A stretch of 64,000 bases of DNA from Mycobacterium shinjukuense. GTDB lineage: Bacteria; Actinomycetota; Actinomycetes; Mycobacteriales; Mycobacteriaceae. Every line of letters begins with the position of its first letter. Position 1 is the first letter of the stretch. The stretch covers positions 124,001-188,000 of the forward strand of contig NZ_AP022575.1 of assembly GCF_010730055.1 (NCBI RefSeq), written 5' to 3'. Of the stretch, positions 1 through 9,217 are shown piece after piece. A program made the translations under genes and the position numbers. The notes below the pieces were generated by a model. That model saw nothing but the letters and a program-made list of their open reading frames with translations, made no database searches and was not told where the DNA came from.

Positions 1-23
1 GATCCGGGGTCTCCGAGGTCGAC

Positions 24-998
24 GTGGTCACCGAACCGCTGGCAAAATCTGCGCTAGTGGCGGTCGACGCGCGCGCGTCGCGGCGGGCGGACCGGCTGTT
101 CAAGTGGGCCGCGTCCGCCGCCGGCTCGACGATCGTGATCGCGATCGTGCTGATCGCGATATTCCTGTTGATCCGCGCCATCCCGTCACTGCGCGCCAAC
201 CATGCGAATTTCTTCACCAGCGCCGAATTCAACACCGCCGACGACGAGAAGCTGGCGTTTGGTATCCGCGACCTGTTCATGGTCACGGCGCTGAGTTCGA
301 TCACCGCCTTGGTGTTGGCCGTGCCGGTTGCCGTCGGGATCGCGGTGTTTCTCACCCAGTATGCGCCAAGAAGACTGTCCCGGCCGTTCGGTGCGATGGT
401 CGATCTGCTGGCCGCGGTGCCGTCGATCATCTTCGGGCTGTGGGGAATCTTCGTGCTGGCGCCGAAGATTGAGCCGCTCGCGCGGTTTCTCAACCGCAAC
501 CTGAATTGGTTGTTCCTGTTCAAGCAGGGCAACGTGTCACTGGAAGGCGGGGGAACGATCTTCACCGCCGGGATCGTGCTCGCGGTGATGATCCTGCCGA
601 TCGTGACGTCGGTATCCCGAGAAGTGTTCCGACAGACGCCGCTGATCCAGATCGAGGCCGCGCAGGCGCTGGGCGCGACAAAATGGGAGGTGGTGCGGAT
701 GACCGTGCTGCCGTTCGGTCGTAGTGGTGTCATCGCGGCGTCGATGCTGGGCCTGGGCCGCGCACTGGGTGAAACGGTGGCGGTGCTGATCATCCTGCGG
801 TCGGCCGCCCGCCCGGGAAACTGGTCGCTGTTCGACGGCGGTTACACGTTTGCCTCCAAGATCGCTTCGGCGGCTTCCGAGTTCAGCGAGCCGTTGCCGA
901 CCGGCGCCTACATCTCAGCGGGATTTGCCCTGTTCATCCTGACGTTCGTGGTCAACGCGATCGCCCGCTCGATCGCTGGCGGGAAGGTCAACGGATGA
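24..998 (+). CDS. pstC2: Phosphate ABC transporter permease PstC2
   Basis: Inner-membrane permease subunit of the high-affinity phosphate importer, pairing with PstA and receiving phosphate from a PstS lipoprotein. The 324-residue protein has about six hydrophobic segments, and a permease EAA-type loop around residues 212-235 (QIEAAQALGATKWEVVRMT), the contact site for the PstB ATPase. The GTG start at 24 gives the MVTEPL N-terminus known for the mycobacterial orthologue (Rv0929). The last codons overlap the pstA1 start by four bases (ATGA), so the two are translationally coupled. The upstream pstS3 would lie just outside the window. Confidence 0.95.
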   Translation: MVTEPLAKSALVAVDARASRRADRLFKWAASAAGSTIVIAIVLIAIFLLIRAIPSLRANHANFFTSAEFNTADDEKLAFGIRDLFMVTALSSITALVLAVPVAVGIAVFLTQYAPRRLSRPFGAMVDLLAAVPSIIFGLWGIFVLAPKIEPLARFLNRNLNWLFLFKQGNVSLEGGGTIFTAGIVLAVMILPIVTSVSREVFRQTPLIQIEAAQALGATKWEVVRMTVLPFGRSGVIAASMLGLGRALGETVAVLIILRSAARPGNWSLFDGGYTFASKIASAASEFSEPLPTGAYISAGFALFILTFVVNAIARSIAGGKVNG

Positions 999-1897
999 CC
1001 GCCGACGCGCTTGACATGCCGGTCAAAGCGGAGGTGTTCCGCCCGTTAAGCCTTTGGCGCCGAATCAAAAACGACGTCGCGACGACGCTGTTCTTCACCT
1101 CGTTCGCCATTGCGTTGGTACCGCTGGTGTGGCTGCTGTGGGTGGTGATCGCGCGAGGCTGGTATGCCGTCACCCGGTCGCAATGGTGGACCCTTTCGCT
1201 GCGCGGCGTGCTGCCCGAGGAGTTCGCCGGCGGCGTCTACCACGCCCTGTACGGGACGGTGGTGCAAGCCGGGGTGGCGGCCCTGCTGGCCGTGCCGCTG
1301 GGCTTGATGACCGCGGTGTATCTGGTGGAATACGGCACCGGCCCAATGGCCCGGGTGACCACGTTTATGGTCGATGTGCTCGCCGGGGTGCCGTCGATCG
1401 TGGCGGCGCTGTTCGTCTTCAGCCTGTGGATCGCCACCCTGGGGTTTCAGCAGAGCGCCTTTGCCGTGTCGCTGGCGTTGGTGCTGCTGATGTTGCCGGT
1501 GGTGGTGCGGTCCGCCGAGGAAATGCTTCGGCTGGTGCCCGACGAACTCCGAGAAGCCAGCTACGCGTTGGGCGTTCCGAAATGGAAGACGGTGGTGCGG
1601 ATCGTTGTCCCCATAGCGATGCCGGGCATCGTGTCCGGCGTGTTGTTGTCGATCGCGCGGGTCATCGGCGAAACCGCGCCGGTGTTGGTGTTGGTCGGGT
1701 ACAGCCGCTCGATTAACCTCGACATCTTCAACGGCAACATGGCGTCGCTGCCGCTGCTGATCTACACCGAACTCACCAACCCCGAACACGCCGGCTTCCT
1801 GCGCATCTGGGGTGCGGCGCTGACCCTGATCATCATCGTGGCCGTGATCAATCTGCTCGCCGCGGCGGTTCGCTTTGCGGCCGCCCGGTGGCGCTGA
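995..1897 (+). CDS. pstA1: Phosphate ABC transporter permease PstA1
   Basis: Second permease subunit of the Pst phosphate importer (Rv0930-like), 300 residues with six predicted membrane segments. The EAA-type cytoplasmic loop is visible as LREASYALGVPKWKTVVRI near residues 183-201. ATG overlaps the pstC2 stop (ATGA), so the pair is expressed as one unit. It converges with pknD, leaving only 33 bases between the two stop codons. No ATPase gene (pstB) is present in the window, so the nucleotide-binding subunit must be encoded elsewhere. Confidence 0.95.
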   Translation: MTADALDMPVKAEVFRPLSLWRRIKNDVATTLFFTSFAIALVPLVWLLWVVIARGWYAVTRSQWWTLSLRGVLPEEFAGGVYHALYGTVVQAGVAALLAVPLGLMTAVYLVEYGTGPMARVTTFMVDVLAGVPSIVAALFVFSLWIATLGFQQSAFAVSLALVLLMLPVVVRSAEEMLRLVPDELREASYALGVPKWKTVVRIVVPIAMPGIVSGVLLSIARVIGETAPVLVLVGYSRSINLDIFNGNMASLPLLIYTELTNPEHAGFLRIWGAALTLIIIVAVINLLAAAVRFAAARWR

Positions 1898-1930
1898 GCC
1901 GTCGGCGACCCGGCCGGGCGGCTCGGCCGG

Positions 1931-4027
1931 TCAGCGTTGCGCGAGCTTGAGCACCCGGCCATTGCCGCGGTCGGCGACGTAGACGTTCCCCTTCGTGTCG
2001 ACGGCCACCGACAGCGGCGTGTTGAGCCCGGTGAACGGCAGCTCGATCGGGGCGGACGCCCCGGGCGCCAACTTCACCACCTTGTTGTCGTCGTGTTCGG
2101 TGACGTAGATGTTGCCGGCGCCGTCCACCGCGATCCCCCACGGGGCGGCGAGGCCGGCGAACGGCAGCACCGTTTGGTTGTTGGTTCCCGCGTCCAGCCT
2201 GAGCACCCTGTTGTTGTCGGTGTCGGTGACATAGACGTTGCCGTCGGCGTCGACGGCCACCCCGTCGGGATTCTTCAGGCCGTTGAACGGCAGCACGGTT
2301 TGGGTGCTCGCGCCGGCCTCCACCTTCACCACCCGGTTGTTGCCCCGGTCGGCGACATACACGTTGCCCTGGGTGTCCACCGCTATGCCCTCGGGGTAGT
2401 TGAGGCCCTGAAACGGCAGCTCCACTTGATTGTTCGAACCGGCGGCCAGCGCCACCACCCGGTTGTTGAAGTCGGTGACGTAGATCTTGCCGGAGCTGTC
2501 GACCGCCACCCCCTGTGGCTCGTAGAGCCCGGTGAACGGCTTCACGGTCGGTGTGCTGGATCCCGGGGCCAACGCCACCACTCGGCCGTACATCGTTTGA
2601 TTGGTGATGTAGACCGTGCCGGCATCGTTCACGGCCACCGCGCCGGGTGACAGGCGGAAGTTGAGGCCGTTGAATGGCAGCACGATTTGTCCCGATGCCT
2701 GCGTGTCGGAGCCCTTGGGCCGGGTCATCACGAAGGCGGTGATTCCGGCGACGGTGAGAAGGACGACCGCGGCGACGGCGCCGACGATCCATAACGTCCG
2801 CCTGTTGCGGGGCGGGCCAATCGGATGGGGCTGGGACGGTTGACCGAAACTCGGCGGGCCCGGTGAGCCGACCGAGGTCGGGATCCCAGGCTGGCTGGGC
2901 CAGCCGCCGGGGACGGCGACGGGGGCGGCCTGTGTCCACTGGTCGGATGTGCCCGGGGTGGACCGCCATCCGCCGTTGCTGGCCGGCACGGGCCGAGCCA
3001 TGGTGTCGTCGTCGGTGCGATAGTGCCGTGACGGCATGGCGGCCGGCGGAGTCTGCTGGGTCAGCGGTTGGGGACCCGAGCCGGTGTAGTTGGTCCACCC
3101 GCCAGCAAGACCCGAACCGACGGCCGGGGCCATCAGGGTGGCATTGTCGCCCTGCCGCAAGATGGTGGCTTCTTGGCGCTGCTCGGGCATGCTGAGCGCA
3201 TCGTGGGCGGCCAGGGCCAGGTCGCCGGCGCTGATATAGCGGTCGGACGGGTTCTTGGCCATGCCTTTGGCGATGACCTGATCCAACGCCGTCGGAACCC
3301 GACCGGGCCGAAGCACGCTGGGTCGCGGGGCGGGTTCCGTCAGGTGCGCGGCGATCAACCGTTCGACGCTGTCGGCGCGATACGGCGGTGTCCCGGTCAG
3401 ACACTCGCCCAGGACGCAGGCCAGCGCATAGATATCGGCGCGGTAGGTGACCTCGTCGTCGGTGAACCGTTCCGGAGCCATGTAGTTGTAGGTGCCCACG
3501 GCCATCCCCCTTTGGGTCAGCCCCGGGTCGGCGGCGCCACGGGCGATGCCGAAGTCCATCAGGTAGGCAAAGTCGTTGTTGGCGACGAGGATGTTTTCCG
3601 GCTTGACGTCGCGGTGGGTAATGCCGTTCGCGTGCGCGGCGTCGAGTGCCGCGGCGACCTGGCGCACGATGGCGACCGTGCGCGCCGGGGACAGCGGACC
3701 GTACTGCGTCAGCATCGAGCGCAACGAGATGCCGTCGATGAGGCGCATCTCCACGTAGAACTGCCCGTCGATGTCGCCGTAGTCGTGGATCGGCACGACG
3801 TGCGGCTCGGTCAGCCGTCCGGCGATGTCGGCCTCGCGGCGCATTCGCTCCCGAAACGTCGGGTTGTCGGAGTATTGCGTCGAGATCAGTTTCAGCGCCA
3901 CCACCCGGTGCTTGCGGGTGTCCTCGGCCTCATAAACCTCGCCCATCCCGCCGCGGCCAATCAGGCGCACCAGGTGGTAGGGCCCAAAGCGGGAACCCAC
4001 CCGCGAACCGGGCCCGATGTCGCTCAC
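1931..4027 (-). CDS. pknD: Serine/threonine protein kinase PknD with NHL beta-propeller sensor
   Basis: Transmembrane receptor kinase. Residues ~15-280 form the kinase domain: glycine loop GRGGMGEVYEAED, ATP-binding lysine in VVALKL, catalytic HRDVKPEN, DFGIARG, and APE motif YMAPERF. A Pro-rich linker leads to one membrane segment at about residues 413-437. The exterior part is six NHL repeats (each with a ...GNVYV(T/A)D... strand), forming a propeller as in Rv0931c. GTG at 4027 follows an AGGGAG ribosome site by 8 bases; the GTG directly before it (4030) would add one residue. In M. tuberculosis PknD is linked to phosphate uptake and osmotic signalling, in keeping with the pst neighbours. 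Confidence 0.95.
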   Translation of the reverse strand: MSDIGPGSRVGSRFGPYHLVRLIGRGGMGEVYEAEDTRKHRVVALKLISTQYSDNPTFRERMRREADIAGRLTEPHVVPIHDYGDIDGQFYVEMRLIDGISLRSMLTQYGPLSPARTVAIVRQVAAALDAAHANGITHRDVKPENILVANNDFAYLMDFGIARGAADPGLTQRGMAVGTYNYMAPERFTDDEVTYRADIYALACVLGECLTGTPPYRADSVERLIAAHLTEPAPRPSVLRPGRVPTALDQVIAKGMAKNPSDRYISAGDLALAAHDALSMPEQRQEATILRQGDNATLMAPAVGSGLAGGWTNYTGSGPQPLTQQTPPAAMPSRHYRTDDDTMARPVPASNGGWRSTPGTSDQWTQAAPVAVPGGWPSQPGIPTSVGSPGPPSFGQPSQPHPIGPPRNRRTLWIVGAVAAVVLLTVAGITAFVMTRPKGSDTQASGQIVLPFNGLNFRLSPGAVAVNDAGTVYITNQTMYGRVVALAPGSSTPTVKPFTGLYEPQGVAVDSSGKIYVTDFNNRVVALAAGSNNQVELPFQGLNYPEGIAVDTQGNVYVADRGNNRVVKVEAGASTQTVLPFNGLKNPDGVAVDADGNVYVTDTDNNRVLRLDAGTNNQTVLPFAGLAAPWGIAVDGAGNIYVTEHDDNKVVKLAPGASAPIELPFTGLNTPLSVAVDTKGNVYVADRGNGRVLKLAQR

Positions 4028-4392
4028 CACCGACGCTCCCTTCGCCCGGCCACCCGATGCCGCCGGCCGGAACCGGCCCCGGCCGCCTTCGCCCGGGAGC
4101 CAGCAGCGCCGCCGTCTGAACGGATCGTTAAGTAACGGTAAATCCTCAAAGAGCCGACATACAACAACATCGCGTCACTCACAGCAAATTCTGAATTAAA
4201 ACGCCCGCGCCGCCGGGGCAGGCCTTTGCGCCGGTTTCCCGCGGGCCGCCTCGGCGGCATCTTGTACAAGCCAAAGTCGCTTGGGCCCTCCGGCATTCGG
4301 CGACGTTACGGAACCGCTAGCCCCGCAACGAGTTCCGTCCGCACCTCTGGGTCCGAGGCCCACTTGATGGCCGCGGCTATGGTGGCGCTCAC
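4028..4392. other. Intergenic region upstream of pknD, downstream of pstS2
   Basis: About 365 bases without a convincing gene. It should carry the pknD promoter. A 12-bp palindrome CGTTA-AG-TAACG lies at 4126-4137, about 100 bases upstream of the pknD start, inside a locally AT-richer stretch (4120-4200). Short open frames here have no ribosome site or family signature. Confidence 0.5.
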
Positions 4393-5499
4393 TCACTGAA
4401 TGGCATTCACCACCGGGATCAATTTCGCTTGGAACGCAGCGGGCAGCGGAATGTAGCCGTACTCGTCCAGGCCAATCTGGCCGTCACCAATTGTGGCCTG
4501 CATGAACGCTTTTACCGCTGTGCCGGTGGGGGCGTCCGGATATTTCGAGCAGACGATCTCGTAGGTCACCAAGACGATCGGATAGGCACCGGCCTGCGTC
4601 GGCCGATAGAACGACGACGTGTCCACCACCATGTCGTTGCCCTCGCCCTTGAACGTGGCCCCGGCGATCGTCCTACCGACGGTTTCGGCGGTGATCGACA
4701 CCGGGGTGGGGCCCGCCGATGTCACGATCTGGGCCATGCTCAGCTGGTGGCCCACGGCAAACGACCATTCGTTGTAGGTGATCGAGCCGTTGGTGCGCTT
4801 CATGGCCTGCGAGGTGCCGTCATTTCCGATGGCCGCTTCGCCGACACCTCCGTTGAACGTCTGGCCGGCGCCTTTACCCCAGGCTCCGTTGGATGCGGCG
4901 TCAAGATATTTCTGGAAGTTGTCTGTGGTACCGGATTGGTCGCCGCGGAAGACGACGTGGATCGGGGTCGGCGGCAGGTCGCTGTTCGGGTTGAGCGCCT
5001 TGATCGCGGGGTCGTCCCACGCGGTGATGGCGCCGTTGAAAATTCTTGCCGCCGTGGGCCCATCCAGCACGAGTGAACTCACGCCGTTGATGTTGTAGGT
5101 GATCGCGATGGGGCCGAACACCACCGGAAGGTCCCACGCCGGCGACCCGCAGCGCTCCGCAGCCCGGTCGGGCTCACCCTTGGTCGGATCCATCGGCGTG
5201 TCGGAGCCCGCTAGATCGGTCTGATTGTTGAGGAACGCCTTCATTCCCGCGCCCGAGCCGTTCGCGTTGTAGTCCAGTGTGTAGCCAGGGCAGGCATGGA
5301 TGTAGGCGTAGACGAACTGTTCAATCGCGTGCTTTTGTGCGGTCGAGCCGGCGGCCAAGAGCTTCTTCTTGCCGCCGCAATTCACCGTGGGGGCGCTGGA
5401 TCCAGGCGACGATGCGGTGTTGCTTGACTGGCCGCCGCAGGCCGATAACACCAGCGCGCTGGCCGCGAGCAGCGCGGCGCCAGATCGAGTGAACCTCAT
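4393..5499 (-). CDS. pstS2: Periplasmic phosphate-binding lipoprotein PstS (PstS2-like)
   Basis: Phosphate-binding component of the Pst importer, anchored outside the membrane. The 368-residue product has a lipoprotein signal (hydrophobic stretch ending LVLSAC, lipidated Cys at ~20) and PstS signatures: GSTAQKHAIEQF, NGSGAGMKAF, TDLAGSDTPM and FRGDQSGTTDNF, which shape the phosphate site. The ATG at 5499 is chosen because a perfect GGAGGAG lies 8 bases upstream and the signal peptide starts there; the frame stays open upstream without a signal. In H37Rv a whole pstB-pstS1-pstC1-pstA2 operon follows this gene; here ku follows after 46 bases. Confidence 0.93.
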   Translation of the reverse strand: MRFTRSGAALLAASALVLSACGGQSSNTASSPGSSAPTVNCGGKKKLLAAGSTAQKHAIEQFVYAYIHACPGYTLDYNANGSGAGMKAFLNNQTDLAGSDTPMDPTKGEPDRAAERCGSPAWDLPVVFGPIAITYNINGVSSLVLDGPTAARIFNGAITAWDDPAIKALNPNSDLPPTPIHVVFRGDQSGTTDNFQKYLDAASNGAWGKGAGQTFNGGVGEAAIGNDGTSQAMKRTNGSITYNEWSFAVGHQLSMAQIVTSAGPTPVSITAETVGRTIAGATFKGEGNDMVVDTSSFYRPTQAGAYPIVLVTYEIVCSKYPDAPTGTAVKAFMQATIGDGQIGLDEYGYIPLPAAFQAKLIPVVNAIQ

Positions 5500-5545
5500 C
5501 GAACTCCTCCTATGAAGACCTGTGGCGTTGGGATTTCGGCGCTGC

Positions 5546-6403
5546 CTAGGCCCCGCCTTTTTTGGCCGGCGTCTTGTTGGCGGTCGTCTTTTTCGCCGAC
5601 TCTGCGCCATCGCCGGAGCGTGCTCGCAGGCTGGCCTCCAGCTTGGCCAGCAGGTCGGCGACGTCCTCGCTTTCATCCAGCTCCGTCGGCTGCTCTTCGA
5701 CGGTAAACGCTTGCCCACCTTCGAGCTTGGCGTCGATCAGCTCTTGCAGCTGTTGCTGGTAGTTGTCGTGGTAGCGGTCCGGGTTGAAGTCATCGGCCAT
5801 CGACTCCACCACCTGGCCGGCCATTTTGAGCTCCGCCGGTTTGATCTCCACTTTCTTGTCCAGCACTGGGAAGTCGGGGTCGCGGATCTCGTCGGGCCAC
5901 AACAGGGTGTGCACCACCATTACGGCACGCTTGCCGAAATCCTTGACCCGCAATGCCGCCAGCCGGGTCTTGTTGCGCAGCGTGAAATGCACGATCGCCA
6001 TCCGGTCGGTTTCGGCGAGTGTCTTGGCCAGCAGCACATACGATTTGGACGATTTCGAGTCAGGCTCCAAGAAATAGCTGCGATCGAACATCATCGGGTC
6101 GACATCGCTGGCCGGGACGAACTCCAGCACTTCGATTTCGCGGCTGCGCTCTTCGGGCAGGGTGGCGATGTCATCGTCGGTGATCACCACCATTCGGCCG
6201 TCGTCGGATTGGTAGGCGCGGGCGAGGTCACCGTATTCCACGACCTCACCACACACCTCGCAGACGCGCTTGTAGCGGATGCGCCCATTGTCCTTGGCGT
6301 GCACCTGATGGAACCTGATGTCGTGGTCCTCGGTGGCGCTGTACACCTTGACCGGCACGTTCACCAGCCCAAAGGCGATCGAGCCTTTCCAGATGGAGCG
6401 CAT
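5546..6403 (-). CDS. mku: Ku homodimer protein, non-homologous end joining
   Basis: Bacterial Ku, which forms a ring on broken DNA ends and recruits LigD. The 285-residue protein has the Ku core (SIWKGSIAFGLVNVPVKVYSA at the start, then EVLEFVP, FDRSYFLEPD, WPDEIRDPDFP) and a variable Lys/Ala-rich tail (KKTTANKTPAKKGGA) typical of the DNA-binding extension. ATG at 6403 gives the conserved MRSIWKGS beginning; an upstream TTG at 6472 is open but gives unconserved residues. In H37Rv ku and ligD are close neighbours; here a prophage-bearing REP13E12 element separates them. Confidence 0.95.
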   Translation of the reverse strand: MRSIWKGSIAFGLVNVPVKVYSATEDHDIRFHQVHAKDNGRIRYKRVCEVCGEVVEYGDLARAYQSDDGRMVVITDDDIATLPEERSREIEVLEFVPASDVDPMMFDRSYFLEPDSKSSKSYVLLAKTLAETDRMAIVHFTLRNKTRLAALRVKDFGKRAVMVVHTLLWPDEIRDPDFPVLDKKVEIKPAELKMAGQVVESMADDFNPDRYHDNYQQQLQELIDAKLEGGQAFTVEEQPTELDESEDVADLLAKLEASLRARSGDGAESAKKTTANKTPAKKGGA

Positions 6404-6529
6404 GCAGCCAGTATGCCCATAACATCGGCGTTGGTCGCCGATGCCCGCCGGAAGCAACCTCGGTCGCCGCAACGGCTCGCGGGCATCGGCGACCCGCTGA
6501 CGAAAACCGGCGTCTTTTGCCGACCCGTC

Positions 6530-7757
6530 TCATGTTGCTGGGCGTCCTGGCGCCGCTCCGGCTCCCGGCCGCTGAAGCCGGCCCTTCTAACACCAATGGC
6601 CACTGAATTCACCTGCACAACATCGGATTTACCCTGTGCGCGTTGTGGCACGCGCCGGCCAACCGTGATAGTATTCGAACATGCATTCGAGTAGCCGGGA
6701 GGAGGTTGTCGCGGTGTTCGACGCCCTCGACGCCGCCCTGGGTCGGGCGCTGGAGTTGTCGATCGAGGTGTTGACCACCCCCGAGTGCCTGGCCATGCTG
6801 GAACGCTGCGAAACCCTGCGCCGCCGCCTGCCCGCCGTCGAGCACCCGTTCATCAACAAGCTCGCCGACCAGGCCGACCCGAGCGAACTGGGCGGCAAAC
6901 TCCCCTTTGCGCTGGCCGAGCGGTTGCGCATCACCCGCGGCGAGGCAGCCCGGCGCATCGGCGAGGCCGCCGAGCTGGGGCCGCGGCGGGCGCTGACCGG
7001 AGAGGTGTTGCCGCCGCTGCTGACGGCCACCGCCGAAGCCCAACGCGCCGGGCGTCTCGGACCCGACCATGTGCGGATCATCCGCTCCTTCCTGCACCAG
7101 CTGCCCAGCGGGGTGGACCTGCCCACCCGGGAGAAAGCCGAAGCCGAACTGGCTCAGTTGGGTGGCCGGTTTCGGCCCGACCAGCTGCACAAGCTGGCCG
7201 CCAAACTCGCCGACTGCCTCAACCCCGACGGCAATTTCAGCGACACCGACCGGGCCCGCCGCCGCGGCATCATCCTCGGCAAGCAGGGCGCCGACGGCAT
7301 GTCGGCGATCACCGGCTACCTGACCCCCGAAGCCCGCGCCACCCTCGATGCCGTGCTGGCCAAGCTGGCCGCCCCCGGCATGGCCAACCCCGCCGACCCC
7401 ACCCCCTGCGTGAGTGGCACCCCGTCACAGGCCGCCATCGACGCCGACACCCGCAGCGCCGCCCAGCGCAACCACGACGGCCTGCAGGCCGGGCTGCGGG
7501 CGCTGCTGTGCTCGGGGGAGCTGGGCCAACACAACGGGCTGCCCGCGGCGATCATCGTGTCCACCAGCCTGGCCGAGTTGCAATCGGCTGCCGGGCACGC
7601 GCTCACCGGCGGGGGCAGTCTGCTGCCGATGAGTGATGTGATCCGGCTGGCCGCCCACGCCCACCACTACCTGCGCATCTTTGACCACGGCCGCGAGCTG
7701 GCGCTGTATCACACCAAGCGGCTGGCCTCCCCGGCCCAGCGAATCGTGTTGTACGGC
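6530..7757 (+). repeat. REP13E12 repeat, left part (interrupted copy)
   Basis: This stretch is near-identical to 53732-54958. The offset is constant (47201) from 6601 onward, with weaker similarity back to ~6530. It covers the promoter region and first 359 codons of a DUF222/HNH gene and stops at the attL crossover (7756-7757), where phiRv1-like DNA begins. The remainder resumes at 16473. Members of the 13E12 family are the known integration targets of phiRv1 in M. tuberculosis. Confidence 0.9.
6681..7757 (+). pseudogene. REP13E12 DUF222/HNH protein, N-terminal part, split by the prophage
   Basis: Carries the DUF222 domain of a 13E12-family protein; the C-terminal HNH nuclease motif has been separated and lies at 16473-16775. 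Identity to the intact copy at 53882 is very high up to RIVLY, after which phage DNA is read (GGGCFGNT...) until a TGA at 7797-7799. The ATG at 6681 sits 6 bases after a TAGTAT -10-like hexamer (6669-6674), so a leaderless transcript is likely. The chimeric frame's stop overlaps the integrase GTG start (GTGTGA), so host transcription could feed the integrase. Confidence 0.88.
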
Positions 7758-7767
7758 GGCGGATGTT
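7748..7767 (+). other. attL of the phiRv1-like element
   Basis: Host half GTTGTACG (7748-7755), shared dinucleotide GC (7756-7757), phage half GGCGGATGTT (7758-7767). Alignment to the intact 13E12 copy (54949-54967) fixes the position. Only the GC is common to attL and attR at the crossover, the 2-bp overlap expected for a large serine integrase. Confidence 0.8.
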
Positions 7768-7782
7768 TCGGCAATACACTGC

Positions 7783-7788
7783 TAGACT
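7783..7788 (+). promoter_or_regulatory. -10-like hexamer of the integrase
   Basis: TAGACT lies 7 bases before the GTG at 7796. With no ribosome site upstream, this is the geometry of a leaderless mycobacterial transcript starting at the GTG. It lies within the phage side of attL, so it is retained after excision. Confidence 0.45.
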
Positions 7789-7795
7789 ACGCTGT

Positions 7796-9217
7796 GTGAG
7801 AGCTGCGGTCTATACCCGAATCTCCAACGATCCGAGGTTGCAGGGACTCGGCGTCGAGCGCCAGCTCGAAGACCTGCTCACCCTGGCCGACCAGCGCGGA
7901 TACACCGTGGTGGCTCGCTTCGACGACAACGACATCTCGGCGTTCAGCGGCAAAACCCGGCCCGGCTTCGAAGCTCTGCTGAAAGCGATGGCCGCCCGGG
8001 AGTTCGACGTCCTGCTGGCCTGGCACCCCGACCGGCTCTGCCGATCCATGCGCGACCTGGAACGACTCATCGAAACAGCCGACGCGGGCAAGGTCGCCAT
8101 CCACACCGTCCAAGGCGGCGACCTGGACCTGGCCACATCGGCCGGGCGGATGGTAGCCCGCATCCTCGGCTCGGTGGCCCGCCAGGAATCCGAGCACACG
8201 TCCGAGCGCCGCGTCCGCGCGAACCGCCAGAAAGCCGAACAGGGCCGCTGGCAGACCGCCAACAGGCCCTTCGGCTACACCATGGACGGGAAGCCTTTCG
8301 AGCCGGAAGCGTCCGCCTACCGGCAGGCCGTCACCGACGTGCTCGCCGGCAAATCCATCAAACAGGTTGCCCGAGAGTGGAATACGGCCGGGTTGAAAAC
8401 CACGCTGGCGGGCCGAAAGCAAACATACAACGGCAGCCGGTTCACCGTCACCGGCAGGTGGGCGGCGCCGCGGGTGCGCCGGCTGCTGGTCAACCCGCGC
8501 TACGCCGGGCTGAAAACCTATCGCGGCAAGGTGATCGGTCCCGGCGACTGGGAACCACTGATCGATGTCGACACCCACCGCGGCCTGGTCGCGTTCCTGA
8601 CCGACCCGTCCCGGATCATCACAACCTCGTTTGAGAAAAAGCACATGGGCTCCGGGGTGTATCAGTGTGGGGTGTGCGGGTCGGCGCTGCGGCACGCGGT
8701 GTCCGGCGGGCGCAACACCGGCCAGCGTAAATACGAGTGCCGCCAGTCGAATTCGCATGTTGTGGTCAGCGGCCCGCCGCTGGACGCCTACGTGGAAACC
8801 ATTGTTTTGGGCTGGCTCAGCCGGCCGGAGACCCGGCAGCGGCTCACCGCCATGCTGGACGGCCGGCCCGCGGACATAGACAGCCTGCACGCCCGCCGCG
8901 CCGCCCTGCAGGCTCGCCTAGACGAGCTGGCCGCCCTGTTCGCCGCTGGGGACATCGACGGCAGCCAGTTGCGACGCGGCACAACCGATCTGCGGGCACA
9001 GCTAGCTGGTGTGGACAAGGTTTTAGCCGACCTGGTCCGCAAAAACCCCGCCGCCGACCTGGCCGCCGCCGGCGACCGGATTCGCGAACACTGGGGCCGG
9101 CTCGCGCCGGATTTGAAAGGAAAAGTCGTGTCAGAGATTTGCACGATCGTCGTCGACAAGGCGACGCGGAAAGGTCGCGGCTTCGACCCCGGCCGGGTTC
9201 GCGTCGAATGGCTATGA
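7796..9217 (+). CDS. Large serine recombinase (integrase) of the phiRv1-like element
   Basis: Catalyses integration between attP and the 13E12 attB, and excision with a directionality factor. 473 residues. The N-terminal resolvase domain has VRAAVYTRIS with the nucleophile Ser at residue 10, then DNDISAFSGKTRPGF, WHPDRLCRS and RQESEHTSERRV. A recombinase domain follows (around residues 155-260), then a zinc-ribbon region (YQCGVCGSALRH...YECRQ) and a coiled-coil stretch (LHARRAALQARLDELAALF). GTG at 7796 is preferred because residues begin there as in Rv1586c; the open frame from 7763 lies in the att site. Its stop overlaps the next start (ATGA). Confidence 0.92.
   Translation: MRAAVYTRISNDPRLQGLGVERQLEDLLTLADQRGYTVVARFDDNDISAFSGKTRPGFEALLKAMAAREFDVLLAWHPDRLCRSMRDLERLIETADAGKVAIHTVQGGDLDLATSAGRMVARILGSVARQESEHTSERRVRANRQKAEQGRWQTANRPFGYTMDGKPFEPEASAYRQAVTDVLAGKSIKQVAREWNTAGLKTTLAGRKQTYNGSRFTVTGRWAAPRVRRLLVNPRYAGLKTYRGKVIGPGDWEPLIDVDTHRGLVAFLTDPSRIITTSFEKKHMGSGVYQCGVCGSALRHAVSGGRNTGQRKYECRQSNSHVVVSGPPLDAYVETIVLGWLSRPETRQRLTAMLDGRPADIDSLHARRAALQARLDELAALFAAGDIDGSQLRRGTTDLRAQLAGVDKVLADLVRKNPAADLAAAGDRIREHWGRLAPDLKGKVVSEICTIVVDKATRKGRGFDPGRVRVEWL

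Noticed and set aside
1848..3404. 518-codon minus-strand frame inside pknD
   Set aside because: Same strand but wrong frame; NHL repeats and kinase motifs are all in the 1931-4027 frame.
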